Shown here: piece after piece, positions 28,310 through 36,123 of the stretch
How positions within the stretch are numbered: position 1 is the first letter of the stretch
Layout of the letters: each line of letters begins with the position of its first letter
From: Anabaena sphaerica FACHB-251
GTDB taxonomy: Bacteria; Cyanobacteriota; Cyanobacteriia; Cyanobacteriales; Nostocaceae
Direction of reading: 5' to 3'
Assembly (NCBI RefSeq): GCF_014696825.1
Contig: NZ_JACJQU010000002.1
Coordinates: 434,001-498,000, forward strand
DNA length: 64,000 bases
Made by a program: the position numbers and the translations under genes
Notes under the pieces: model-generated
The model's input: only the letters and a program-made list of their open reading frames with translations
Databases searched by the model: none
What the model was told of the DNA's origin: nothing

Positions 28310-28924
28310 TTAATTATTTCCTGAATTTGGTGATAACATCCACAGCAAAAATCCTAAAATTGGCTCAACTGGCGGTAATGGATATTCAGTAATATCAATA
28401 GTCACTGAATTACCATCCAATTTTAAAAATTTCCAAGCTGTTCCACTGGTGACAGAACCGAAAATAGTAGGAACATTTATATTATTAGCAACATTAAATT
28501 TTTGAGCAGCTACCATTTCTGCTATACACTGACCTAAACCACCATTAAGATTTTCTTTTTTTGCTTCTATAATGATAATAACTGGAGCTTGAATTTCTAA
28601 TTGAGTGGGTGATTTACTAATCAGAAAGTCACAAATACCATTAAGTCCCAGGTTGGGATCAACAGTAAAATCTTCTCCAGAAAACAGGCTTACTTGACGA
28701 TTTAATAATCTTCTCACTGCTGTTAATACAGGGCTAATAATCCATTCGGAACGCGCTTTTTCGCTACCCCGTGCAAGTACCAATGGTAGACCATCCTCTA
28801 GTTCTTGACGTAATAAATCATCTGCTTCTACGGGAGGAATGTCTGGAAAAAATCTTCCTCCTTCATGGATAGTAATTGCTAAATCTTGGCGGACTTTTTT
28901 AAGTGTAAAATCACTGTAAGGCAT
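28310..28924 (-). CDS. PD-(D/E)XK nuclease-like protein
   Basis: A 204-residue protein with the layout of a restriction-like fold. It has E60 in a helix (SEWIISPVLTAVRRLL), D99 at a strand end (GICDFLIS), then E120-x-K122 (IIIIEAKKEN) and Q132 in the next helix. That E / D / E-x-K / Q pattern matches the N-terminal nuclease domain of type I restriction R subunits and related cyanobacterial proteins of unknown function. Whether it cleaves DNA is unproven. It lies 48 bp downstream of a Phd-type antitoxin gene on the same strand, in a position where a toxin is expected. Confidence 0.65.
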   Translation of the reverse strand: MPYSDFTLKKVRQDLAITIHEGGRFFPDIPPVEADDLLRQELEDGLPLVLARGSEKARSEWIISPVLTAVRRLLNRQVSLFSGEDFTVDPNLGLNGICDFLISKSPTQLEIQAPVIIIIEAKKENLNGGLGQCIAEMVAAQKFNVANNINVPTIFGSVTSGTAWKFLKLDGNSVTIDITEYPLPPVEPILGFLLWMLSPNSGNN

Positions 28925-28972
28925 GGTTATAATTAATTAAGGCTAAAAACGGATAAGAAACTCCAACATTAA

Positions 28973-29269
28973 TCAAAACTTTTGTTGGATTGCAATTTTA
29001 TTAAAAAATTCATTAAAGAAATCTTCGGCTTTTTTACCTTCACCACGCTGCATTTGTTCTAGTCCAAGTTTAATACCTTTTAAGGTTTCTACTAATTCAG
29101 CAGCTTCTAAAAGTTCTTGATAAGACTCTGCATCTTGAACCACTAACTCGGCTTTTCCGTTGACAGTTAAAACTAAGGGGTGTTGTGTTTTTTTAATCTG
29201 TTGTATAAATTCAGTGGTATTACGCTTAAATTCGGTGAGGGAATGTATATCTTTGGCAAGGTTAATCAT
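28973..29269 (-). CDS. Phd/YefM-family antitoxin
   Basis: A 98-residue protein with the Phd/YefM fold. It has an N-terminal DNA-binding region (INLAKDIHSLTEFKRNTTEFI), the beta-hairpin K-T-Q-H-P-L-V-L-T-V-N-G-K-A-E-L-V-V and Q-D-A-E-S-Y, and then helices that would wrap a toxin. ATG 29269 is chosen because the upstream extension to 29290 is not conserved-looking. No RelE, ParE or Doc toxin is adjacent; the next gene is the nuclease-like one. So either it is an orphan or it regulates that gene. The AAA ATPase gene is divergent. Confidence 0.85.
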   Translation of the reverse strand: MINLAKDIHSLTEFKRNTTEFIQQIKKTQHPLVLTVNGKAELVVQDAESYQELLEAAELVETLKGIKLGLEQMQRGEGKKAEDFFNEFFNKIAIQQKF

Positions 29270-29422
29270 GGTCGTAAGTTTAATTAGCATCTAATTTGAT
29301 GTTAATTAAGTTTGGTTGTGTTTGTCAAGCGATCGCTCATTTATGGTTACTCTATATAATAGTAGTAATAGCTATACCAGCAGTTTAAGATGTAGTAAGC
29401 TTTGAATGGTAAATATTTGACT

Positions 29423-29450
29423 ATATATACATCTGTGATATCGTATATAT
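29423..29450. promoter_or_regulatory. Inverted repeat in the divergent antitoxin/ATPase promoter region
   Basis: ATATATAC and GTATATAT form 8-bp perfect arms around a 12-bp spacer, 30 bp upstream of the AAA ATPase start and in the intergenic space shared with the antitoxin gene. It could be an operator for the antitoxin or another regulator; AT-richness makes chance occurrence possible. Confidence 0.35.
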
Positions 29451-29480
29451 TAGCACATAATTATTAGTCTCGTTATCTCA

Positions 29481-31100
29481 ATGGATGCTATTAGAATTGA
29501 AAGATTACGTTGTCTTTCTGATACTGGTTATGTTCAGATAAAGCCTTTAACTGTTTTTCTTGGTCAAAACAGTTCAGGAAAGAGTACCTTTTTGCGGTTT
29601 TTTCCTTTACTAAAACAGAGTATAGAGTCTCGGACAACTGGACCCATACTTTGGTATGGTCGTCTTGTTGATTTTGGTAACTTTCATGATGCTCATCAAA
29701 CTGGAGCAGAAAATACTATTGCATTCTCTTTTAAATTTACACTTGAAGCAGATAATTCTCGTGTTTTTCCAATACCGATATATAATAGTTTCTTTACCAG
29801 AGAAATAAGAATATTAAATAGCTTGGATATATATCTGACATTGGAAGTATCAGCAGATAATAAAAAAGAAAATACAAGGGCTAGTAAATTAATTTTACAG
29901 TTTAAGGATTCCAATGTTGAGTTGGAATTTAATGAAGATGAAAGTGTATCAAATTTCAAAGTTAATTCTCTTAATATTTTAGATTATAGCAATAAATATA
30001 TTACCAAAAATTTTAATAATAGATCCTTTTTACCAATTATTACTGAATTTAAAAAAAAAGAGTCAAATTTAGAATTATTTTCTCCTTCTGAACGTCCAGT
30101 TATATCGCGTTTGCGCCCGTTTACGGGGTTATTTGAAGTATTAATAAAAAATATACAAGATACTGCTCACCACTATACATCTTCGGAAACTATTCTTAAA
30201 ATTGCACTCTCATTGGGTCTTAGTGACTCGGAAACCATGCTAAAGGATATTCAAGAAAATAAATTTGCAGGTAATGGTTGGAAGAGAAAAACAAAAAAAT
30301 GGACAACTCAAACAAAAGATTTTAAAAATTTGCGAGATTTAATTATTGCAAATATAGTTCCTTCGCTCATTGAAAAATGTGATGATATGCTGACTAACTT
30401 TTCAAGACAGGTTAACTATATGGGTCCAGTAAGAGCTACTGCGGAGCGATATTACCGAACTCAAGATTTAGCTGTTGATGAAGTAGATTATCAAGGACGT
30501 AATCTCACAATGTTTTTGCATAATCTCAAAGATTCAGAAATGCAGAATTTTTCAGATTGGACTTTGAGTTACTTTGGATTTCAACCGTCAATTGAATCTA
30601 GTCTCGGTCATATCTCCCTCAAAATACGTTCCAAGGATTCAGATAAGGAACTTAATATTGCTGATACTGGCTTTGGTTTTTCTCAAATTCTTCCTATTAT
30701 TACTCAATTATGGTTTTTAAGCTCCTCAACAAAACATAAATCTGATCTAGGTTTTTATCAAAGAAATAAAGGAACTGTAACTTATGCTATTGAACAACCA
30801 GAGTTACATCTTCATCCTCGTTTGCAAGGAAGTCTTACAGATGCTTTAGTTGCTGCAATTAAAGCAGCTAAGGATAATAATATTGATCTGCGGTTAATTA
30901 TTGAAACACATAGTGAGGTGCTAATTAACAGACTTGGACATCTGATTGACGATAAAAAAATTTCTCCCGACGATATCAATATAGTTTTATTCGAGCCATC
31001 ATATCAATCAGGGGAAATAACAATTAGAAACTCTCATTTTGACTCTGAAGGATATCTTATGAATTGGCCATTAGGGTTTTTTAATATGGAGAGTGTCTAA
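29481..31100 (+). CDS. AAA family ATPase with DUF3696 C terminus (OLD-like)
   Basis: A 539-residue ABC-class ATPase related to OLD and AAA_15 proteins. Walker A G-Q-N-S-S-G-K-S is at 28-35; DTGFGFSQ (near 394-401) is the signature-like segment; Walker B is I-E-Q-P-E-L-H-L-H-P near 438-447; the H-loop E-T-H-S-E is near 474-478. The C terminus (F-D-S-E-G-Y, W-P-L-G-F-F) fits DUF3696. There is no nuclease domain in this chain. The stop TAA overlaps the ATG of the next gene by one base, so the pair is translated together. ATPases of this type commonly sense phage or DNA damage; that role here is inference. Confidence 0.85.
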   Translation: MDAIRIERLRCLSDTGYVQIKPLTVFLGQNSSGKSTFLRFFPLLKQSIESRTTGPILWYGRLVDFGNFHDAHQTGAENTIAFSFKFTLEADNSRVFPIPIYNSFFTREIRILNSLDIYLTLEVSADNKKENTRASKLILQFKDSNVELEFNEDESVSNFKVNSLNILDYSNKYITKNFNNRSFLPIITEFKKKESNLELFSPSERPVISRLRPFTGLFEVLIKNIQDTAHHYTSSETILKIALSLGLSDSETMLKDIQENKFAGNGWKRKTKKWTTQTKDFKNLRDLIIANIVPSLIEKCDDMLTNFSRQVNYMGPVRATAERYYRTQDLAVDEVDYQGRNLTMFLHNLKDSEMQNFSDWTLSYFGFQPSIESSLGHISLKIRSKDSDKELNIADTGFGFSQILPIITQLWFLSSSTKHKSDLGFYQRNKGTVTYAIEQPELHLHPRLQGSLTDALVAAIKAAKDNNIDLRLIIETHSEVLINRLGHLIDDKKISPDDINIVLFEPSYQSGEITIRNSHFDSEGYLMNWPLGFFNMESV

Positions 31101-32248
31101 TGCTAATTAGAATTGATAGCTCCGTAATAAATAATGAAAACCAAAGCTCTTTGGCTCAAGATACTGTTACCGCATTGGAACTACTTGCACTTACTCGACG
31201 CGAAGGTAAACATATACTGATTGGAGATAGAAATACTTTACAGAAAATTTCTAAGTGTACTGATTTAAGTAAGTCTACAAGGGAGATTTATCAAAAACTA
31301 TTAGACAAATATGAATATTTTAAATTATATCTTTCTGCTGTTACAAAATATATTGAAGTGACTAACTCTTGTACTGAACCTCAATTATTTAATTATTCAG
31401 GTAAGCAAGTAATTAAAGTTCCTCCAAAATTTTTCAATGATTCAGTAAAAATTCAGCCAACTATATTACTATGTGAAAATAATAATGATGCTACTTTCTA
31501 TGAAATAATAGCTAAGGTTTATTGTGTATGGAATAACATCCCAGTAATATTAAAATATAGCCCTAGAGGTGCTGGTGGCAGTACAATTGGTGATGAATAT
31601 ACTAGGATTCAGCAAGCAAGAGAAAATATTTGCCTGTGTATTGCGGACAGTGATAGAATTGCACCTAATGGAGAGATTGGTGGAACAGCAAAAATTATTA
31701 AAGATGATCCTAAATATCTTCTTAGAGAAAGTATCATTCTTGATTTGCATGAAATTGAAAATTTGATACCTAAATCAATATTAGATAATTTATGTTCAGC
31801 AAATAATAGTTATAGACAAAAATCTTTGGCTATTCTTGAAGCTATTGAAACAAGTTCTGTGAAGGACTTACAAAAATTTTTAGATATAAAAAATGGTACT
31901 CGCTTAGAGAAAATAGTCAGGGCAAAAAATTCTGATATTAAAGATTATTGGAAAGAAAGACTTCCAGAAATTCCTGATATTTCCAATCGTATAGACTCAT
32001 GGTGTCACAATAACTGGTCTTGTAGTAAGAAAGAAAAAGAACAAAAAGAGAAAAAAGAGAAATGTATTAATTGCCCAATTTCATTTGGTTTTGGAGATAA
32101 TATATTAGAAGATGCTATTAATGAACTCAATCAAAAAGAACCCAAACATATTGCTAACATAATTGATAAAGATATGCGTCAAGAGTGGGAGAAAGTTGGA
32201 GAGGTAATTTTGAATTGGTGCTGTGCTACAAGCCCTATTCGCGGTTAA
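31100..32248 (+). CDS. Toprim/DUF4435-like putative effector
   Basis: A 382-residue partner of the preceding ATPase. From about residue 124 it has the order of acidic motifs of a Toprim-like fold: L-L-C-E-N-N-N-D (acidic residue after a strand), R-G-A-G-G near 155-159, and A-D-S-D at 181-184, then L-D-L-H-E-I-E-N-L at about 214-222. This layout recalls the DUF4435/Toprim subunit of PARIS (AriB) and the Toprim half of OLD nucleases. A lysine/glutamate-rich helix and a cysteine cluster (C-x5-C, C-x2-C, about 302-325) follow, possibly zinc-binding. The first 120 residues are unassigned. Very AT-rich codons suggest acquisition. Confidence 0.6.
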   Translation: MLIRIDSSVINNENQSSLAQDTVTALELLALTRREGKHILIGDRNTLQKISKCTDLSKSTREIYQKLLDKYEYFKLYLSAVTKYIEVTNSCTEPQLFNYSGKQVIKVPPKFFNDSVKIQPTILLCENNNDATFYEIIAKVYCVWNNIPVILKYSPRGAGGSTIGDEYTRIQQARENICLCIADSDRIAPNGEIGGTAKIIKDDPKYLLRESIILDLHEIENLIPKSILDNLCSANNSYRQKSLAILEAIETSSVKDLQKFLDIKNGTRLEKIVRAKNSDIKDYWKERLPEIPDISNRIDSWCHNNWSCSKKEKEQKEKKEKCINCPISFGFGDNILEDAINELNQKEPKHIANIIDKDMRQEWEKVGEVILNWCCATSPIRG

Positions 32249-32300
32249 AAGCAGTGGATTACCATTAGGAGAAAATCTCATGGAAAATAACTATATATTC

Positions 32301-32651
32301 TTACTTACCCGACTCTAGTTGAGTAACCCGCTTTTCTAAATCATTAACTTGCTGCTTTAATTCAACAACTAAAGTTGATAATCTATCAAACATTTTATCC
32401 CGTTCCGACTGTGATAAATTCCGTCTATAAATTTGAGGCTTTGAGGGAGTCTCAGGAATTCTAGAGGATGGAATCTGGGGATTTTGACGCAGTAATAATT
32501 CTATTTGATTCAATCGTAACTCTAAACGACGAAAGTCAGATTCTAGGTTATTAACCCGAAAATCTACTTGCTGTGAAGAAGCGGGATGAGATACAATACT
32601 ACTCCACAGAATTATCACTACAACCCCAGAAAACAATAATTTTTTCCACAT
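32301..32651 (-). CDS. Small exported coiled-coil protein
   Basis: A 116-residue protein with an N-terminal signal or anchor helix (6-20, LFSGVVVIILWSSIV) ending near A-S-S-Q-Q, then two heptad-patterned segments (FRVNNLESDFRRLELRLNQIE and VVELKQQVNDLEKRVTQLE) around a proline-rich linker. It is likely a periplasmic coiled-coil oligomer. It lies 23 bp downstream of the SDR-CIA30 gene and is probably co-transcribed with it. No known domain. Confidence 0.65.
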   Translation of the reverse strand: MWKKLLFSGVVVIILWSSIVSHPASSQQVDFRVNNLESDFRRLELRLNQIELLLRQNPQIPSSRIPETPSKPQIYRRNLSQSERDKMFDRLSTLVVELKQQVNDLEKRVTQLESGK

Positions 32652-32674
32652 TTTCTTGATTGGTTAGCTACCAC

Positions 32675-34159
32675 TTATTTATCAGGTTGTAAACTAGAAA
32701 ATAACTGTTCCCAATTAATAGAATTAACATCATTTTCTCCCTGTTTTACTTCCAAAGTTATATTACGCGCTTTTGGTTGTTTGAGGGATTGAACGCAAAG
32801 TTCAGCAATATCATTACGGCTAACTTTACCTCTGATGTTATCACCTTGCTCAAATATTAACTCTTTACCTCCTGCTTCTTCAGTTAAAGCACAAGGTCGA
32901 ATAATTGTATAAGGTATTCCGCTTTCTCTTAAACTATCTTCCCCTTTTAACTTCCACGTTAAAATCCCTCCTAATTGGTCGTTTAATCTCACTGCTGGAG
33001 GTTCTTCATCTAAATTAATTCCTGGTCTTCCGGGACGAGTTACACCAGCAGAACTAACTAAAACAAATTGGGGTAAAGCTTCACCACCATAAGCTTTGAT
33101 TGATTCTAGTTCTAATGAAAAACCACCAGGATGAAATTTAGGATTTAAATCCCCATCATATTCAAATTTACTCAACATTAATTGAAATGAACAAACTTTA
33201 TTTTTATCTATCTCTGGAGAATCTTTCACAGTTTTTGCTCTAAAAACAGGTGTTAAATTAGCAAAGGGAATGGTAATATCTATCCATGAATTAGCTACAG
33301 TATCAAAAGAATAACTGTAACCAACTCCATCCCATGCTGTTTCAGTTCTTAAAAAGATTTTATAGCGTTGTCCATCACCTTTAACGCGCAATTTCACACC
33401 TGTAAAACCTGATAAATTAATTGCTGGTGAAAAATTCTTGGTTCTTACCGATGCAAAACCTCCAGAATTTGCAGTGGAAACATTACCAGCAAATAAAGCT
33501 GTTTTTTCTAATATGTGAAAATTGCTCGAACTAACTCCACCCATAACTACATCATCCAAAGCACCCCAAATATTTTTTAATTCCTCTGATGGTTGGGTAA
33601 AGTCAAATATTGTTTTTTCACCTGTGTTTGATAAATATCTTTTTGCTGCTGTTACTAAATTTTTGACTCCTTTATATTCTACATTTTCTGGTGTGTCTCC
33701 TACTATTTCTGGTTGATAAAATTTCACACCTTGATTATATTTAGCTCTATCAGGTGTGTCTCCTTCCACTGGTTGAACACGCACTGCTGTACAACAAACA
33801 ACAGCTTGAATATTACTCATCACTAAGTTATTCAAGGTTTCCGGTTTGGTAATATCTCCCACTACTAAGTCAACATCATTACCAAGAGTTGACCGCGCTT
33901 TATCAATATCTCGGACTAAACAGCGGACTTTGTAACCCTGTGCTAACAATCTTTGTACGACTCGTTTACCAACTCCACCAGTTGCACCCGCTACTAGAAT
34001 TACACCCATTTTGCTTCCCCCATTTGGTTGATTTTGATGATTTTCAGGACGACTTTGAAATATATTTTGTACCCAGTTCAGGACAGGAAATACTTCAAAG
34101 TAGGTGAGAGTTTTGATGAATCTGCACAAGTCCCATTGAGAACGATTTTTTTCAGTCAT
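32675..34159 (-). CDS. Atypical SDR with inserted CIA30 domain (HCF173-like)
   Basis: A 494-residue protein. An NAD(P)-binding Rossmann start (GVILVAGATGGVGKRVV, about 51-67) and a final SDR half (FVLVSSAGVTRPG, then YTIIRPCALTEE, near 365-430) flank an inserted CIA30-type beta-sandwich (about 150-345). In plants the homologous arrangement is HCF173, which helps translate psbA for photosystem II; a corresponding role in cyanobacterial PSII assembly is inference. The family's catalytic Tyr-x3-Lys is not evident, as expected for an atypical SDR. The N-terminal 50 residues (SQWDLCRFIKTLTYFEVFPV) look amphipathic. Full start ATG 34159 is used. Confidence 0.8.
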   Translation of the reverse strand: MTEKNRSQWDLCRFIKTLTYFEVFPVLNWVQNIFQSRPENHQNQPNGGSKMGVILVAGATGGVGKRVVQRLLAQGYKVRCLVRDIDKARSTLGNDVDLVVGDITKPETLNNLVMSNIQAVVCCTAVRVQPVEGDTPDRAKYNQGVKFYQPEIVGDTPENVEYKGVKNLVTAAKRYLSNTGEKTIFDFTQPSEELKNIWGALDDVVMGGVSSSNFHILEKTALFAGNVSTANSGGFASVRTKNFSPAINLSGFTGVKLRVKGDGQRYKIFLRTETAWDGVGYSYSFDTVANSWIDITIPFANLTPVFRAKTVKDSPEIDKNKVCSFQLMLSKFEYDGDLNPKFHPGGFSLELESIKAYGGEALPQFVLVSSAGVTRPGRPGINLDEEPPAVRLNDQLGGILTWKLKGEDSLRESGIPYTIIRPCALTEEAGGKELIFEQGDNIRGKVSRNDIAELCVQSLKQPKARNITLEVKQGENDVNSINWEQLFSSLQPDK

Positions 34160-34253
34160 AATTATTTCGTAACTAGTATAGTGTACTCTATTTTAATTGT
34201 AGCAATTTTATATTATAATCAGATAGTAAAAACTAAATAGGAAATTACTTGTT

Positions 34254-34760
34254 ATGAGCCAACTGGAAAAAATTCAAGCTGAGTATGAGCAATTTCCTCA
34301 AGAAGTTGCCAGTATTATGATTAGTACAGTGAATGAAGAGGGAATGCCTAACGCTAGTTATACTCCTTTTGTGATGGATGAATTTAAAAATATCTACATT
34401 TATGTTAGTGGTTTAGCTAGTCACACTGCTAATATTCATGCTAATCCTTATGTCAGTATTTTATTGATTGAAGATGAAGCTAAAGCTCCCAATATTTTTG
34501 CCCGTCGTCGATTAAATTTTTATTGTACAGCTAATTTAATTGAGAGGGAAACTGATAAATGGAATCAAATTGTTGAACAATTTCAAGTGCGTTTTGGTGA
34601 AGTTATTGAAATGTTCCGCAGTTTAGCTGATTTTAGAATTTTTCAACTCACTCCCACTAAGGGACGTTTTGTGATTGGGTTTGGAACTATTTACAATATT
34701 AATCCCGATAACCTCAGTCAACTTGTACCAGTTACCAAAGATAATCTTTCTAATTCATAA
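34254..34760 (+). CDS. HugZ-like pyridoxamine-phosphate-oxidase-fold protein
   Basis: A 168-residue FMN-binding split-barrel protein related to HugZ, which degrades or stores heme, and to general-stress FMN proteins. It has the N-terminal I-M-I-S-T-V-N-E-E-G-M-P-N strand pair, the Y-V-S-G-L-A-S-H-T-A-N-I block and R-F-V-I-G-F-G near the end, typical of the family. Heme or flavin binding is not proved. It heads a plus-strand cluster of four genes on close spacing (hydrolase 21 bp downstream). Confidence 0.8.
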   Translation: MSQLEKIQAEYEQFPQEVASIMISTVNEEGMPNASYTPFVMDEFKNIYIYVSGLASHTANIHANPYVSILLIEDEAKAPNIFARRRLNFYCTANLIERETDKWNQIVEQFQVRFGEVIEMFRSLADFRIFQLTPTKGRFVIGFGTIYNINPDNLSQLVPVTKDNLSNS

Positions 34761-34781
34761 TTCATAATTGATAGAGATTAT

Positions 34782-35669
34782 ATGCTTAAATTTCAACCTC
34801 CTGGTTTTGGTCAAAAGGTCATTAATACATCTTTGGGTTCAATGGTTTATTATACCCAGATAAGTGAACCTTGGGATATTTCTGAACTTGAAAAATTACC
34901 ACCCTTATTATTTTTACATAATTTTGGCGGTGGTGCTTCTGCTTATGAATGGTCTAAAGTTTATCCAGCTTTTGCAAATGAATACCGCATTTTAGCACCA
35001 GATTTGATTGGTTGGGGAGAATCTGAGCATCCGGTACGAGATTACCAAGTTCAAGATTATTTGACTACTATTAGTGAGTTTATTCACCGAACTTGTGATC
35101 AACCTGTGACGGTGGTAGCTTCTTCTTTAACTGCTGCTTTTGCTATTCGTCTTGCTATTTCTCAACCGGGAATATTTAAAGAATTGTTTTTAGTTTCTCC
35201 CTCTGGGTTTGATGATTTTGGACAGGGTGCTGGTAGGAGATTACCGCTTTCAGTAATTAATATGCCTTTTTTGGATAATTTGATTTATGGTTTGGGTGCG
35301 GAAAATGAAGTTGCTGTGAGTAATTTTTTACAAAGTTTCCTTTTTGCTAAATCTGAAAGATTGACTCAAGAAATTGTGGAAGCTTATTTATATTCTGCAC
35401 AACAACCTAATGCGAAGTTTTCAGCTTTGGCATTTTTACGAGGTGATCTTTATTTTGATTTGAGTTTATATATTCAACAATTGAAAGTTTCGACTGTGTT
35501 TTTCTGGGGTGAAGAAGCACAATTTACTAAAATTCAATTAGGACGAAGATTAGCAAGTTTAAATAAAAATGCGATTAGAGATTTTCAAGGTATAGCTGAT
35601 ACTGGGATTTTACCACATTTGGAAACGCCTGGGGTTTTTATTGGGTTATTATCTAAGTATCTTGAATAA
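34782..35669 (+). CDS. Alpha/beta-fold hydrolase
   Basis: A 295-residue hydrolase of the alpha/beta superfamily with the H-N-F-G-G-G oxyanion strand turn (residues about 46-51), D-L-I-G-W-G (84-89) and a nucleophile elbow V-A-S-S-L-T in place of the usual G-x-S-x-G. A C-terminal H (LPHLETP) can complete a triad. The unusual elbow suggests altered or weak activity. The substrate is unknown. Cyanobacterial relatives often sit in stress or membrane-lipid contexts, but this neighbourhood does not specify. It starts 21 bp after the HugZ-like gene. Confidence 0.8.
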   Translation: MLKFQPPGFGQKVINTSLGSMVYYTQISEPWDISELEKLPPLLFLHNFGGGASAYEWSKVYPAFANEYRILAPDLIGWGESEHPVRDYQVQDYLTTISEFIHRTCDQPVTVVASSLTAAFAIRLAISQPGIFKELFLVSPSGFDDFGQGAGRRLPLSVINMPFLDNLIYGLGAENEVAVSNFLQSFLFAKSERLTQEIVEAYLYSAQQPNAKFSALAFLRGDLYFDLSLYIQQLKVSTVFFWGEEAQFTKIQLGRRLASLNKNAIRDFQGIADTGILPHLETPGVFIGLLSKYLE

Positions 35670-35718
35670 TTAAACGCAGATGCACGCAGATAGACGCAGA
35701 TAAAGAAGGATAAAAAAT

Positions 35719-36108
35719 ATGAATAATTTTAATAAAACTGTGACTTATGAAGGTGGTTGTCACTGTGGGACGGTACGTTTTCGGGTGGTGGTTGATAACC
35801 ACAAAGTTGATGACTGTAATTGTTCAATTTGTGCTAAAAAGGGATTTTTACATTTAATTGTTCCTCAAGATAAATTTACTTTGTTGCAAGGTGAGGATGT
35901 TTTGAAAACCTATCAATTTAATACGGGTGTTGCAAAACATAAATTTTGTCAAGTTTGCGGAATTCATGCTTTTTATATTCCTCGTAGTCATCCTGATTGT
36001 ATTGATGTAAATGTGCGGTGTTTAGATGGGGATGTGATAGATAATTTTGAAATTGTACCTTTTGATGGTGCAAATTGGGAGGATAATATTCACAAGTTGA
36101 TTAATTGA
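35719..36108 (+). CDS. GFA/CENP-V family zinc protein
   Basis: A 129-residue protein of the GFA (glutathione-dependent formaldehyde-activating enzyme-like) family. Three zinc-ligand cysteine sets are visible: G-G-C-H-C-G-T near 13, C-N-C-S-I-C near 33-38, and F-C-Q-V-C-G-I near 75-80. Members bind two zinc ions and may act on thiol adducts such as S-hydroxymethyl glutathione; the true substrate of most is not known. RBS GAAGGA precedes the ATG. It lies between the hydrolase and methyltransferase genes. Confidence 0.88.
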   Translation: MNNFNKTVTYEGGCHCGTVRFRVVVDNHKVDDCNCSICAKKGFLHLIVPQDKFTLLQGEDVLKTYQFNTGVAKHKFCQVCGIHAFYIPRSHPDCIDVNVRCLDGDVIDNFEIVPFDGANWEDNIHKLIN

Positions 36109-36123
36109 TTCTAGTTCTTGAAA

